From assembly GCF_900167525.1 (NCBI RefSeq), contig NZ_FUZQ01000004.1, forward strand, positions 118,737 through 182,736: a DNA stretch of 64,000 nt, written 5' to 3'. The position numbers were made by a program, and so were the translations under genes. The notes beneath the pieces are model-generated. The model was not told the DNA's origin and did no database searches. It saw only the letters and a program-made list of their open reading frames with translations. Shown piece by piece: positions 26,189 through 35,043 of this stretch. The DNA is from Krasilnikoviella flava (GTDB taxonomy: Bacteria; Actinomycetota; Actinomycetes; Actinomycetales; Cellulomonadaceae). The number at the start of each line of letters is the position of its first letter. Positions within the stretch are counted from its first letter, which is position 1.

Positions 26189-29100
26189 GCGTCCGCCGAA
26201 AGAGGTCGGCCCGACAACACCACAAGTCCCGTACTGTCGAGCCGCAGCGATGGCGTCGCGACCGCGGCTGCCATGGCCCGTGCGACAACCTCCTCGCGCC
26301 GGATCTCGTCCTCGAGCACCGCCGCCTCCGACCTCGAACTGCGCGCAGCTCGCAGATGTAGTTGGCGTAGTCGAGTCTCGGCGTCCTGGTCCGCCGTCGC
26401 GGACGCTCGCTGCACCGCCGTCAGGACATCTTCTCGACCTCGTGCGAGGCGCTGTGCGGCTCCTTCAACGTGGCGCCACGAACCTCCCCATGACTGAGCG
26501 GGGATCAGTTCGTAGGCGTGCTCGATTCGCTTTCGGTTGAGCGAGAAGTCACCACCAGTGACCGCACCGTTCGCCTTCGCGTAGGGCGCGCGCAGTGCAT
26601 CCAAGTGCAGTTGAGAGTTCAGTTCGTGCCCCTCTGCCGTCATCCATACGCTCACGATGAGAGGCGGGAAGATGCCATCAGCCCGCCTGGCGAGGGCGAG
26701 GTGGTCAAAGCCTGCGCTCAACGAACGCAACGCGTCGCGAGGGTCGCCAGCGGTGGGCACCTCGAGTGGGTTTGCCTCAACCGCATAGTCGAACCGGTAG
26801 ACAGGCGTGTCGTCGCGTTCCCAGTCCGGAAGCCATCTCCACATGCCAAACGCCCGTCCACGGTCGTCATGCCACAGGAAGTCGCTGACGGCATCGATGA
26901 ACTGGTCGCCATAGCGATAGAGACGGACGCCTTCCTGCTGGAGGGCGACCTCGCGAACGAACGAGCCGCGGTGTCCCTTGAGCGGTACGAAATCACGAAG
27001 TAGGCGTGTCGTGGGGATGAGCGGCGTTTGCGCCTGGCGGCCTGAGAGACGCCCCACGATCTCGTATCCACCCGTGCTCATGACCGGGTCGCCGGTTCGG
27101 TCGAAGCGGAGATTTCCCGGTACACGACCCGCCGTGAGCAGCGCATCGCTTACTTCGGCGAAGTCGGCAGCGCGGGACTCGACCGCCGCGACGCGTGCAT
27201 AGACGGATCGGTCATCGCTCGTTGCTTCGAGACTGTCGAGCGCGTCCTGCTCGCGTACTCGCTCCCTCTCGGCCGTCAGTAACTCCCGTACACGGGTGAT
27301 GGCGGAGGCGGTGCCGTCGAGCCCTCGCTCAAGCAGCAGGGTCCAGGCCTCATCGGTCGCCACATCGACGACTCGTTGGAGGCTTGCGATGGACGCGTCA
27401 AACACGCCAAAGCCGTCTGCGAGCACTTGAGCCCACGCGTCCGCGTAGGTGCGTTGCGCACTGGCAGAGATGGTGTATGAGCGCCACTGCGTCGCGTCAC
27501 CTGGTGACCACCTGTCGCATCGCCCGATGCGCTGCTCGAGCCGGTTGGCGCTGCTCGGCAGCCCCAGGTGTACGAGGACATCGGCGAACTGAAGGTTGCG
27601 CCCCTCCTCGGCGGAGGAGTCCGCGACGAGAACGGCGGCTCGTCGCGCCGCCTCGAACGACCGCACTGCTCGCTCGTTCCGATCGCTGGGCGCCGTGTGC
27701 AGGTGTCTGAAGACGCTGGCGGAGCCGAGTCGAGCCTCGAGTTCCCTCGCCACTTCCTCGCCCAGTGCCGCAGTGGGGCAGAAGATGACCGCACGTTCCT
27801 TGAGCGTCATGAGATCCGTGAGTTCATCGGCGAACGGCCCACTGACCGTGCCACGACGATCACCAAACCCGAGGTCCGCGTGCACGCGTTGCAACGCTGT
27901 GCGTTCTGCCGTGCTTGTGGTTGAGGCGGCCCGGGCCGTCGCCCAAACCCGCAGAGCGTCGGGATCCAGGGTGAGCGCAACGGCGTCCGCAAATGCGCGA
28001 CCCGCCGACGTCATGGCCGCGGTGTCGCCCTCGGCGACTGCCAGCACGTGCTCCCTCCATCTCTCAAGCGCGTCGGTGACGTCGTCGGAACTCGACGAGG
28101 CCAAGTTGATGCTCTCTGGCGCGCGTCGCCCGGAGACTCGGTACGTGCCTTCGAGTGCGGCAGTTCGGCGCGTTCGAAGCATGCGGCGGTGAACGCGATA
28201 CACCTCAGCGACATGCGTACGAAGGGCGTGGATCTGCGAGGCAACCTCCGGCTTGTCCTGCCGCGAGATGGCAACTCTGGTCTGCTCAACAATCTCCGCG
28301 ACATCTGCATCGTCGGGATATGCCGTCTCGACTTGCGTCAATCGACCCTTGAGCAAGACCCCGGGAAGGCTCGGCTGCAGGCCGAGGAAGACCCGCCCAA
28401 GTTCCGCGCGAGCCTCGAGGCGCTCCCTCAGTTGATCTGCCGTGGTAGTCGCGTAGACGGCAGGGTCGAGCATGCGCAACATGGCGAGGAACGCGTCGAC
28501 GTTGTGCAGTGCCGGCGTTGCAGAGAGCATCAACAGGCGCGGGCTTGCCAACGCCACCGTACGGAGGCCTTCGAAGCGGGCGGTCAGCAGTGGGTCGTTA
28601 CTCGTGGACATGCGCGCGAGGTTGTGTGCCTCGTCGACCACCATGAGGTCGGCCGGTCTCCAGGAAGCCGGATCATCGTCGCGTCCGAAACGGATGGTGG
28701 CGCGCCGGAACTCGTCGATCCTGAACTTCTGTGTGAGTTCACCGCGCCACTGCTCGATGAGGAACGGTGGCAGGATCAACTGCAGGGTCAGATCCGGCTT
28801 GTCGAGAAGCAGTTGTCGGATGACGATGCCCGCCTCGACGGTCTTGCCCAAGCCAACTTCGTCCGCGAGGAGATAGCGCTGGACCGGATCCTGGAGTACC
28901 CGCCAGGCGGTCTCGACCTGGTGGCTGTGTAGTTCGATGGAACTCGAGAGTGCAGCTCGCATTCCATGCGACGCCGACCGCTGTTCCAGGATGCTCTGCA
29001 GGAAGGGCAGCCGAAGTCCGGCGAGTAGGGGCGACTCCAGCATGCCTGCCTCGGCGAAGCCAACAGGATCGAGGAGCGGCTTGCCCCAGCGGACGTGAAG

Positions 29101-29628
29101 GTCGGCCTCCGCAACGAAGCCCTCCCACTCATGACCGCGCACATAGATGTCGTGGTGCTGGTTGGTCTCGAGGATCCGACCAGATCGCCAGCGGTTCTGC
29201 GCGTCCGTCCAGAAGACCCGCAACTCTGGCGAGAGCGTCAGCCGTGAAAGGTTGACGCGTGTCACGGCCTCGCGGTATCGCTCATCAGGAGCCTGTCCAG
29301 GCGAGTCGAAGTACTCAAGGACCAACCGCTCGCCATCGCGAGCAACCAACTTGCCGGGGCCGAGCGTGTTCTCCGACGAGACCAGCAAATCGCCCCGCGC
29401 GAGTGACCTGCCGCGCGGCCCGGCCGCATTCGCGGTTGACTTCCTCGGTGTCTGTGCCTCGCGCGGCTTGCGCGGACTGGGGACGTTGCCATCCGCATCG
29501 CGCAGGCCTCGGCACTGCGGGTAGCGTGAGCAGCCCCAGAAGGTTTGGCCTGCGTTCGCCCCGCGCGTGGCGAAACGAATCTGCATGGGTGACTCGCAGA
29601 GCGGGCACCGCATCACGTCTTCAGTCAC
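26185..29628 (-). CDS. dpdE: SNF2-type helicase DpdE with N-terminal topoisomerase zinc finger
   Basis: A 1147-residue protein. Residues 8-39 form a topoisomerase I-type zinc finger (Cys8, Cys11, Cys33, Cys39; FWGCSRYPQC). The SNF2 motor has ADEVGLGKT at 255-263, VDEAH at 331-335 and, in the second lobe, EEGRNLQFADVLVHLGLP and RLEQRIGRCDRW. The GTG at 29628 overlaps the stop of a small upstream frame (GTGA); an ATG five codons later is an alternative. DpdE belongs to the restriction set of the Dpd system. Confidence 0.87.
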   Translation of the reverse strand: MTEDVMRCPLCESPMQIRFATRGANAGQTFWGCSRYPQCRGLRDADGNVPSPRKPREAQTPRKSTANAAGPRGRSLARGDLLVSSENTLGPGKLVARDGERLVLEYFDSPGQAPDERYREAVTRVNLSRLTLSPELRVFWTDAQNRWRSGRILETNQHHDIYVRGHEWEGFVAEADLHVRWGKPLLDPVGFAEAGMLESPLLAGLRLPFLQSILEQRSASHGMRAALSSSIELHSHQVETAWRVLQDPVQRYLLADEVGLGKTVEAGIVIRQLLLDKPDLTLQLILPPFLIEQWRGELTQKFRIDEFRRATIRFGRDDDPASWRPADLMVVDEAHNLARMSTSNDPLLTARFEGLRTVALASPRLLMLSATPALHNVDAFLAMLRMLDPAVYATTTADQLRERLEARAELGRVFLGLQPSLPGVLLKGRLTQVETAYPDDADVAEIVEQTRVAISRQDKPEVASQIHALRTHVAEVYRVHRRMLRTRRTAALEGTYRVSGRRAPESINLASSSSDDVTDALERWREHVLAVAEGDTAAMTSAGRAFADAVALTLDPDALRVWATARAASTTSTAERTALQRVHADLGFGDRRGTVSGPFADELTDLMTLKERAVIFCPTAALGEEVARELEARLGSASVFRHLHTAPSDRNERAVRSFEAARRAAVLVADSSAEEGRNLQFADVLVHLGLPSSANRLEQRIGRCDRWSPGDATQWRSYTISASAQRTYADAWAQVLADGFGVFDASIASLQRVVDVATDEAWTLLLERGLDGTASAITRVRELLTAERERVREQDALDSLEATSDDRSVYARVAAVESRAADFAEVSDALLTAGRVPGNLRFDRTGDPVMSTGGYEIVGRLSGRQAQTPLIPTTRLLRDFVPLKGHRGSFVREVALQQEGVRLYRYGDQFIDAVSDFLWHDDRGRAFGMWRWLPDWERDDTPVYRFDYAVEANPLEVPTAGDPRDALRSLSAGFDHLALARRADGIFPPLIVSVWMTAEGHELNSQLHLDALRAPYAKANGAVTGGDFSLNRKRIEHAYELIPAQSWGGSWRHVEGAAQRLARGREDVLTAVQRASATADQDAETRLRQLHLRAARSSRSEAAVLEDEIRREEVVARAMAAAVATPSLRLDSTGLVVLSGRPLSADA

Positions 29629-29855
29629 GGCTGCGCCTTGGTCTGCAAGATCCCGTTCACACAGCGGACACTGACGACGCTGCCAACTCCGAACGCCACG
29701 TGCCCTTCATCTCCTTGCCGCGCCCCGGGTTTCTCACACCCGCGGTGACCTAGACAGCCCTTGCACAACGATGAGCCGGTGCCGAGTCTCCCCAGGTCAG
29801 CGGCCAGGTCATCGTATCTAGACCGTCCCTCGGACAAAGGCCACCAGCGGGCCAT
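29625..29855 (-). CDS. Small Cys-rich protein upstream of dpdE (putative Dpd-associated)
   Basis: A 76-residue frame from an ATG at 29855 (a GTG directly precedes it), ending in a GTGA overlap with dpdE, the same coupling seen through the rest of the operon. The second half, SSLCKGCLGHRGCEKPGARQ then GHVAFGVGSVVSVRCVNGIL, has Cys31, Cys34, Cys40 and Cys65 as possible metal ligands and looks protein-like. I do not recognise a family. The N-terminal dozen residues are weak, so the true start may be further in. It could instead be untranslated leader of dpdE. Confidence 0.45.
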   Translation of the reverse strand: MARWWPLSEGRSRYDDLAADLGRLGTGSSLCKGCLGHRGCEKPGARQGDEGHVAFGVGSVVSVRCVNGILQTKAQP

Positions 29856-30277
29856 CACCGGGTGAAAAGGCCCTAATCGTGCCCAGCATCCGTGGGTGAT
29901 TCGCTCTGGGCGGCGCACTGGCGTCATCGAGACCAAGGTAGGCGGAGCGAGGTGTGTGCGCCCGACGTTGCTTCGTTGGGAGGGGCAGATGGGTGCTGTG
30001 ACCGGCGCTGTCGTAGCCTTGACGGGACACATGTCGCGAACATGTCCGCACCCCCGTTTCGAGTGGCACGCGGGTTGCACGCCGGTTCGGAACGCGTGCA
30101 GCAACCGCGGAATTTCAACGATCCCGGGACCTCGGACTACACGATCAACTTCCGACCGATGAACTGGCCCGGAGCAGCTACACGCCCGGCCGGGCGTGGT
30201 CGGGCAAGCCTTCGGACCAGCGCGGCGACGTGCGCGCACCAGGACGAAGGCCAGGTGGCGAGGTCTAGGCTCCGGGC
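29856..30277. other. Right edge of the Dpd island, no gene seen
   Basis: About 420 bases between the leftward restriction operon and the rightward phosphatase gene. It must hold the promoter of the restriction operon. Open frames here are not convincing. I looked for a tRNA end or integrase site and saw none. The base composition changes in this stretch from the less G+C-rich island to the very G+C-rich host DNA. Confidence 0.5.
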
Positions 30278-30982
30278 ATGCCCACCGTGCTGCTCGTCCG
30301 CCATGGCCGCACGACCGCGAACGTGCAGGGCGTGCTCGCAGGCAGGACGGCGGGGGTGCGGCTGGACGCGGTCGGGCGCGAGCAGGCGCTGCGCACTGCG
30401 ACGCGGTTGGCGGGGGCGCCCCTGGCCGCGGTGGTGACGAGCCCGCTGGAGCGGTGCCGGCAGACGGCTCGCGTCGTCATCGAGCACCAGCGGGGTGCTG
30501 ATGGCGCCGCAGCGGCCACCCTCGTCGAGCATGGCATCAGCGAGTGCGACTACGGGCAGTGGCAGGGGCGAGCGCTGCGCGACCTTGCCCAGGAGCCGTT
30601 GTGGTCACAGGTGCAGACGCAGCCGTCGGCGGTGACGTTCCCCGGCGGCGAGTCGCTTGCGGCGATGCAGTCGCGGTCCGTCGCGGCGATCCGCGGTCAC
30701 GACGCCGCGCTCGGGGAGCAGCACGGCGAGGGCGCGGTCTGGGCGGCGGTCGCGCACGGCGACATCATCAAGTCCGTGCTCGCCGACGCCCTCGGCATGC
30801 ACCTCGACCTCTTCCAGCGCATCGCGGTGGGGCCGGGGTCGGTCTCGATCGTGCGATACGGGCCGCACCGACCGGAGGTGGTGGCCGTCAACACCGACGC
30901 TGGCGACCTCTCGTGGCTGCGGGGCGCCGCGCCGGCCGGTGACGCGGCCGTCGGCGGCGGTGCCGGCCCGGGTGCCTCCTAG
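30278..30982 (+). CDS. MSMEG_4193-family histidine phosphatase (phosphomutase-like)
   Basis: A 234-residue histidine phosphatase superfamily protein. The phosphate-accepting motif LLVRHGRT is at residues 5-12, SPLERCRQTA follows near 55, and the second catalytic His is in VAHGD near residue 163. The glycine-rich C-terminal tail is typical of the actinobacterial subgroup. It begins the conserved phosphatase-DUF3090-SCO1664 set. Substrate unknown. Confidence 0.88.
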   Translation: MPTVLLVRHGRTTANVQGVLAGRTAGVRLDAVGREQALRTATRLAGAPLAAVVTSPLERCRQTARVVIEHQRGADGAAAATLVEHGISECDYGQWQGRALRDLAQEPLWSQVQTQPSAVTFPGGESLAAMQSRSVAAIRGHDAALGEQHGEGAVWAAVAHGDIIKSVLADALGMHLDLFQRIAVGPGSVSIVRYGPHRPEVVAVNTDAGDLSWLRGAAPAGDAAVGGGAGPGAS

Positions 30983-30991
30983 AGTGGTGGC

Positions 30992-31552
30992 ATGACCACT
31001 GTGGTGCACGAGTTCGACTGGCCCGACCGGGTCGTGATCGGGACGGTCGGCCGCCCCGGTGAGCGCACGTTCTACCTCCAGGCCCGCGCAGGGAAGCGGA
31101 CCGCGAGCATCGCCATGGAGAAGCAGCAGTCGGCCGTGCTCGCGGAGATGATCGACGGGATGCTCGACGAGCTGGTGACCGCGGACGACACGCTCTCCAT
31201 CCCCGCCGAGGCCCCGGCAGAGCTCGTCGACGACGCGCCGCTGGAGCAGCCGGTCGAGGAGGACTTCCGGACGGGTTCGATGCGCCTGGGCTGGGACCCT
31301 CGGACCGCGCAGATGGTGATCGAGGCCTTCCCCGTCGAGGAGGACCTGCCGGCCGACGACGATGCGCTCGTCGTGCGCGAGAACGAGCCCGAGCCCAGCG
31401 AGATGTTGGTGGTGCGGATCCCCGTCGGCACCGCGCGGGCCTTCGCCGAATGTGCCCGCCGCGTCGTCGCGTCGGGTCGCCCGACCTGCTCGGACTGCGG
31501 CATGCCGATGGACGAGGACGGCCACGAGTGCCCCCCGGATGTCACCGCGTGA
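30992..31552 (+). CDS. DUF3090 family protein
   Basis: A 186-residue protein nine bases after the phosphatase gene. The opening HEFDWPDRVVIGTVG.PG.RTFYLQA and the C-terminal CxxC...C motif (PTCSDCGMPMDEDGHECP), a probable zinc knuckle, identify DUF3090. It is an acidic soluble protein found almost only in actinobacteria beside the phosphatase and SCO1664-type genes. Molecular role is not known. Confidence 0.92.
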   Translation: MTTVVHEFDWPDRVVIGTVGRPGERTFYLQARAGKRTASIAMEKQQSAVLAEMIDGMLDELVTADDTLSIPAEAPAELVDDAPLEQPVEEDFRTGSMRLGWDPRTAQMVIEAFPVEEDLPADDDALVVRENEPEPSEMLVVRIPVGTARAFAECARRVVASGRPTCSDCGMPMDEDGHECPPDVTA

Positions 31553-32363
31553 CACCACCGAGCGGCCCGACGGGCGCGCCGTGACGGAGCAGGTCGATCT
31601 CGAGGCGGGGGCCCTCGAGGTCGTGGGCCGCATCCAGACGGCCTCGAACGCGACATACGTCGGGCGGATCGGCGCCACCACCGTCGTCTACAAGCCCGTG
31701 GCCGGCGAGAAGCCGCTGTGGGACTTCCCGGACGGCACGTTGGCCGGTCGCGAGGTCGCGGCCTACCTCGTCTCCGAAGCCCTCGGCTGGGGTCTCGTGC
31801 CCCGGACCTGGCTGCGCGACGGGCCGCTCGGCCCCGGCATGGTCCAGCTCTGGCAGGAGCAGGACCCCGACCAGGACCCCGTCGACGTCGTCCCGTCCCA
31901 CCTCGCGAGGCGCGACGGGTGGCGCGTGGCGCTGGAGGGCAGCGGCGCCGACGACGAGCCGGTCTGCCTGGTGCACGAGGACTCGCCGTCGCTGCGCCGG
32001 ATGGCCGTCTTCGACGCGGTGGTGAACAACGCCGACCGCAAGGGTGGTCACGTGCTGCCGCTGAGCGACGGCAGACGCCTCGGGGTCGACCACGGGGTCA
32101 CGTTCCACGTCGAGCCGAAGCTCCGCACCGTGCTGTGGGGCTGGGTCGGCCAACCCCTGCAGGCCGACGAGCTCGACGGCGTCCGACGGATCCGCGCTGA
32201 CCTCGAGGAGCGCGGCGACGGCGGGCTCGGTGGCCGCCTTGCCGCGGTGCTCGACGTCGCCGAGCTCGCCGCGCTGGCCGAGCGGTGCGAGCGGCTGCTG
32301 CGCACCGCCGTCTTCCCGTCGCCCGAGGGCGACATGCCGGCCGTGCCCTGGCCGCTCTTCTGA
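31539..32363 (+). CDS. SCO1664 family protein (PI3/4-kinase-like fold)
   Basis: A 274-residue protein from an ATG at 31539 that overlaps DUF3090 by 14 bases; a GTG at 31581 would give a shorter form starting TEQVDLEAG. Family features are ATYVGRI...VVYKPVAGEKPLWDF, FDAVVNNADRKGGHVL (catalytic-loop-like HRD equivalent) and LGVDHGVTFH (metal-binding Asp). The fold resembles phosphatidylinositol kinases, but substrate is unknown. A strong hairpin follows. Confidence 0.9.
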   Translation: MSPRDTTERPDGRAVTEQVDLEAGALEVVGRIQTASNATYVGRIGATTVVYKPVAGEKPLWDFPDGTLAGREVAAYLVSEALGWGLVPRTWLRDGPLGPGMVQLWQEQDPDQDPVDVVPSHLARRDGWRVALEGSGADDEPVCLVHEDSPSLRRMAVFDAVVNNADRKGGHVLPLSDGRRLGVDHGVTFHVEPKLRTVLWGWVGQPLQADELDGVRRIRADLEERGDGGLGGRLAAVLDVAELAALAERCERLLRTAVFPSPEGDMPAVPWPLF

Positions 32364-32367
32364 CGCA

Positions 32368-32408
32368 CGGCGACCCCGTCCCGCCTGCCGACGGGAGCGG
32401 GGTCGCCG
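32368..32408. terminator. Bidirectional terminator-type hairpin
   Basis: Perfect 11-bp arms CGGCGACCCCG (32368-32378) and CGGGGTCGCCG (32398-32408), extended inward by TCCCG/CGGGA with one bulged base. It lies between convergent genes (SCO1664-type ending at 32363 and the dehydrogenase ending at 32425). There is no T-run, as is common in actinobacteria. Confidence 0.75.
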
Positions 32409-32424
32409 GCGCTCCGGACTGCCG

Positions 32425-33465
32425 CTACAGCGTCGCGGTGTCGATGACGAACCGGTAGCGCACGTCGCTCGAGAGCACGCGCTCGTAGGCGTCGTTGATC
32501 TGGTCGGCGCCGATGAGCTCGGTCTCGGGGGCGATGCCGTGCTCGGCGCAGAAGTCGAGCATCTCCTGGGTCTCGGCGATGGAGCCGATGCTGGAGCCGG
32601 CGAACGACCGGCGGTTGTTGAACAGCGAGAACACCTGGATGGGCAGCGGCTCCGGCGGGGCGCCGACGTTCACCATGGTGCCGTCGAGGCGCAGCAGCCG
32701 CAGGTAGAGGTTCAGGTCGAGCGGCGCGCTGACGGTGTTGACGATGAGGTCGAACCGGTTGGCGAGCGCCTCGAACGTGGCGTCGTCGTCGGTCGCGTAG
32801 TAGTCGGTCGCGCCGAAGGCGAGGCCGTCGTCCTTCTTCGCCAGCGTGCGCGAGAGCACGGTGACCTCGGCGCCCATGGCGGCGGCGATCTTCACGGCCA
32901 TGTGGCCGAGGCCGCCCATGCCGACGACGGCGACCCGCTTGCCGGGGCCGGCGTTCCAGTGCGCGAGGGGCGAGTAGGTGGTGATGCCCGCGCACAGCAG
33001 CGGCGCGGCCGCCGCGTAGTCGAGGGCGGCGGGGACGCGGAGGACGAAGTCCTCGTCGACGACGACGTGGGTCGAATAGCCGCCCTGGGTGATGGTGCCG
33101 TCCCGATCGGTGCCGGCGTACGTGCCGGTGTTGCCCGCGAGGCAGTAGTTCTCCATGCCGGCGCGGCAGTTCTCGCACTCGCGGCACGAGTTGACCATGC
33201 AGCCCACGCCGACGCGGTCACCCACGGCGTGCTTGGTGACGGCGGAGCCGACCTCGACGACCTCGCCGACGATCTCGTGTCCGACGACCTGGGGATAGGT
33301 GATCGGGCCCCAGTCGCCGCGCACGGTGTGGATGTCGGAGTGACAGATCCCGGCGTAGCGGATGGCGATCAGGACGTCCTTCGGGCCGACGTCGCGACGC
33401 TCGATGGTCGTGGGGACCAGGGGCTCGGTCGCGGACGGGGCGGCGTAGGCGTTGACGGTGCGCAA
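32425..33465 (-). CDS. NAD(P)-dependent zinc alcohol dehydrogenase (YahK/AdhC type)
   Basis: A 346-residue medium-chain dehydrogenase. The catalytic zinc ligands are in GICHSDIH and GHEIVGEV, the structural zinc site is [15 protein letters not shown], and the Rossmann motif is [13 protein letters not shown]. The [14 protein letters not shown] segment is typical of the cinnamyl-alcohol/aldehyde reductase-like YahK group. It likely reduces aldehydes with NADPH. It stands alone on the minus strand, ending beside the shared terminator. Confidence 0.9.
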   Translation of the reverse strand: MRTVNAYAAPSATEPLVPTTIERRDVGPKDVLIAIRYAGICHSDIHTVRGDWGPITYPQVVGHEIVGEVVEVGSAVTKHAVGDRVGVGCMVNSCRECENCRAGMENYCLAGNTGTYAGTDRDGTITQGGYSTHVVVDEDFVLRVPAALDYAAAAPLLCAGITTYSPLAHWNAGPGKRVAVVGMGGLGHMAVKIAAAMGAEVTVLSRTLAKKDDGLAFGATDYYATDDDATFEALANRFDLIVNTVSAPLDLNLYLRLLRLDGTMVNVGAPPEPLPIQVFSLFNNRRSFAGSSIGSIAETQEMLDFCAEHGIAPETELIGADQINDAYERVLSSDVRYRFVIDTATL

Positions 33466-33552
33466 GAGAGTTCTCCTTCGTCGGTGGTGCGGCGACCACC
33501 GTATGCGCTCCGCGCCGGGCGGGGGAGGCTCTCTCAGGGCACCCCAGACGTC

Positions 33553-34947
33553 TCAGCCGGCCGTGCCGACGAGCACCTCCACGCGGTGGGCGCCGGTGGC
33601 GCCGGCCGGGACGTGGACGTAGTCGTCCGAGACGTCGGCACCGTCCACCAGCACGACGGGGCCGCCGCGCACCTCGGTGACGCCGCGCACGGTGACGTCC
33701 AGGGTCGCCGCGCCGTAGGGGAGGCCGCGGAGCTCGACGGACTCGTCGACGTCGAGCGGGACCGGCGAGAACCGCAGACCCTCGGCGGACGGGACCAGCC
33801 CGACGAGCCCCAGGTGGACGAGCCGGAGCAGCGAGGTCGCGGACCACGTCTGGTCGGGCTCGCTCGGCCAGACGTGGCCGCACTGCCAGCCGCCGTGCGC
33901 CAGGCCGGTCGAGGGGTCGTACAGCTCGTCGAACCGGCCGCCGCGGGCGCCCACCAGGCGGTGGAGGTCCTCGAGGGTCCGGACCGTGCCCGCCCGGTCG
34001 CCGGAGACGGCCGACGCCAGCCCGGCCAGGCCCATGACCATGGGCCAGCACATCGCGTTGTGCCGACCCGAGCGGTCGTCGTCGTACCGGTCGAAGTGCG
34101 GGGCGACGTTGACGACGCCCGCCGGCCCGCGGCCGATCGAGGCGATCACCTGCCGGCTCCGCTCCGGAGGCACGAGGCCGACGACGACGGCGAGCGCGAG
34201 GCCGGCGGCCTCGCGGTGGCGGTCGAGGGTGCCCGCCCGCGGGCCGGAGCCGTGCAGGAGGTAGCCGTAGTTGTCGCCGTCGCGCAGGTGCTCCTCGATC
34301 GCCGCCGCGAGGTCGTCGGCCCGGGCGGCGAGCGCCGACGCGTCGTGGCCGAGCCGGTGGGCGGCCGCTTCGAGGCAGCGGAGGGCGGCGACGTAGACGA
34401 CGTTGGTCGACAGCGTCATGACCTCGTGCGCGTCGGGGTAGTCGAGGACGAACGAGGTGGGCTCGTCCGCCGTGGCGGGCCCCGCGGGCAGCCCGGAGAT
34501 GCCGTCCTGCATCAGCGCCGGGCCCGCGTAGAGACCCCAGCGGGGACGGAACCTCTCGCGGTGCAGGATCTCGAGCGAGTCGCGGCCCACCTGCCAGGCG
34601 GTCGCGAGGAACTCGTCGTCACCGGTCGCCCACGCGTGGTCGGTCGCGGCCAGCACCCAGACGATCTGGTCCCACCACTGGTCGTCCTGCGCGACGACGA
34701 GCCGCCCGTCCGGCGTGCGCTCGCAGACGCGCAGCAGGGTCGCGCGCGCGTCGTCGGGCCGCAGCAGGGTGGCGGCACCCCAGCAGTTGAGCGCCGCGTC
34801 GCGCGTCCACGGGTCGGCGTAGCCGCCGCCCGCGCGGATGAACGGGCCGGCGTCGTCGCGGACGACGTTGCGGTCGAGAGTCTCCTGCGCAAGGGCGTAG
34901 AGCTCCGTGAGCCAGGGCATGGACGAGGCACCGACGGTGGTGGTCAT
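33553..34947 (-). CDS. (alpha/alpha)6-barrel glycoside hydrolase-like protein
   Basis: A 464-residue protein from ATG 34947, without a signal peptide, so probably cytoplasmic. DPWTRDAALNCWGAA, WWDQIVWVLAATDHAW and GHVWPSEPDQTWSATS are the kind of Trp/Asp/Glu motifs found in amylo-alpha-1,6-glucosidase and MGH1/GH63-like barrels. A small beta domain closes the C-terminus. The adjoining family 8 lyase (same strand, upstream) suggests it works on oligosaccharides from the lyase. Exact family and substrate are not certain. Confidence 0.65.
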   Translation of the reverse strand: MTTTVGASSMPWLTELYALAQETLDRNVVRDDAGPFIRAGGGYADPWTRDAALNCWGAATLLRPDDARATLLRVCERTPDGRLVVAQDDQWWDQIVWVLAATDHAWATGDDEFLATAWQVGRDSLEILHRERFRPRWGLYAGPALMQDGISGLPAGPATADEPTSFVLDYPDAHEVMTLSTNVVYVAALRCLEAAAHRLGHDASALAARADDLAAAIEEHLRDGDNYGYLLHGSGPRAGTLDRHREAAGLALAVVVGLVPPERSRQVIASIGRGPAGVVNVAPHFDRYDDDRSGRHNAMCWPMVMGLAGLASAVSGDRAGTVRTLEDLHRLVGARGGRFDELYDPSTGLAHGGWQCGHVWPSEPDQTWSATSLLRLVHLGLVGLVPSAEGLRFSPVPLDVDESVELRGLPYGAATLDVTVRGVTEVRGGPVVLVDGADVSDDYVHVPAGATGAHRVEVLVGTAG

Positions 34948-35043
34948 CGACCGATCCTGGCACCGTCGACCGACCACGGCCGACCACGGTCCATGGGCGG
35001 TGCAGAACGCGGTCGACGTGGTCCCGCGCGGGCGTGGTCGTCG

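Noticed and set aside
29856..30239. Upstream extension of the small Cys-rich frame to about 200 codons
   Set aside because: The extra N-terminal part is Arg/Pro/Cys-rich without pattern, and a start at 29855 is adequate.
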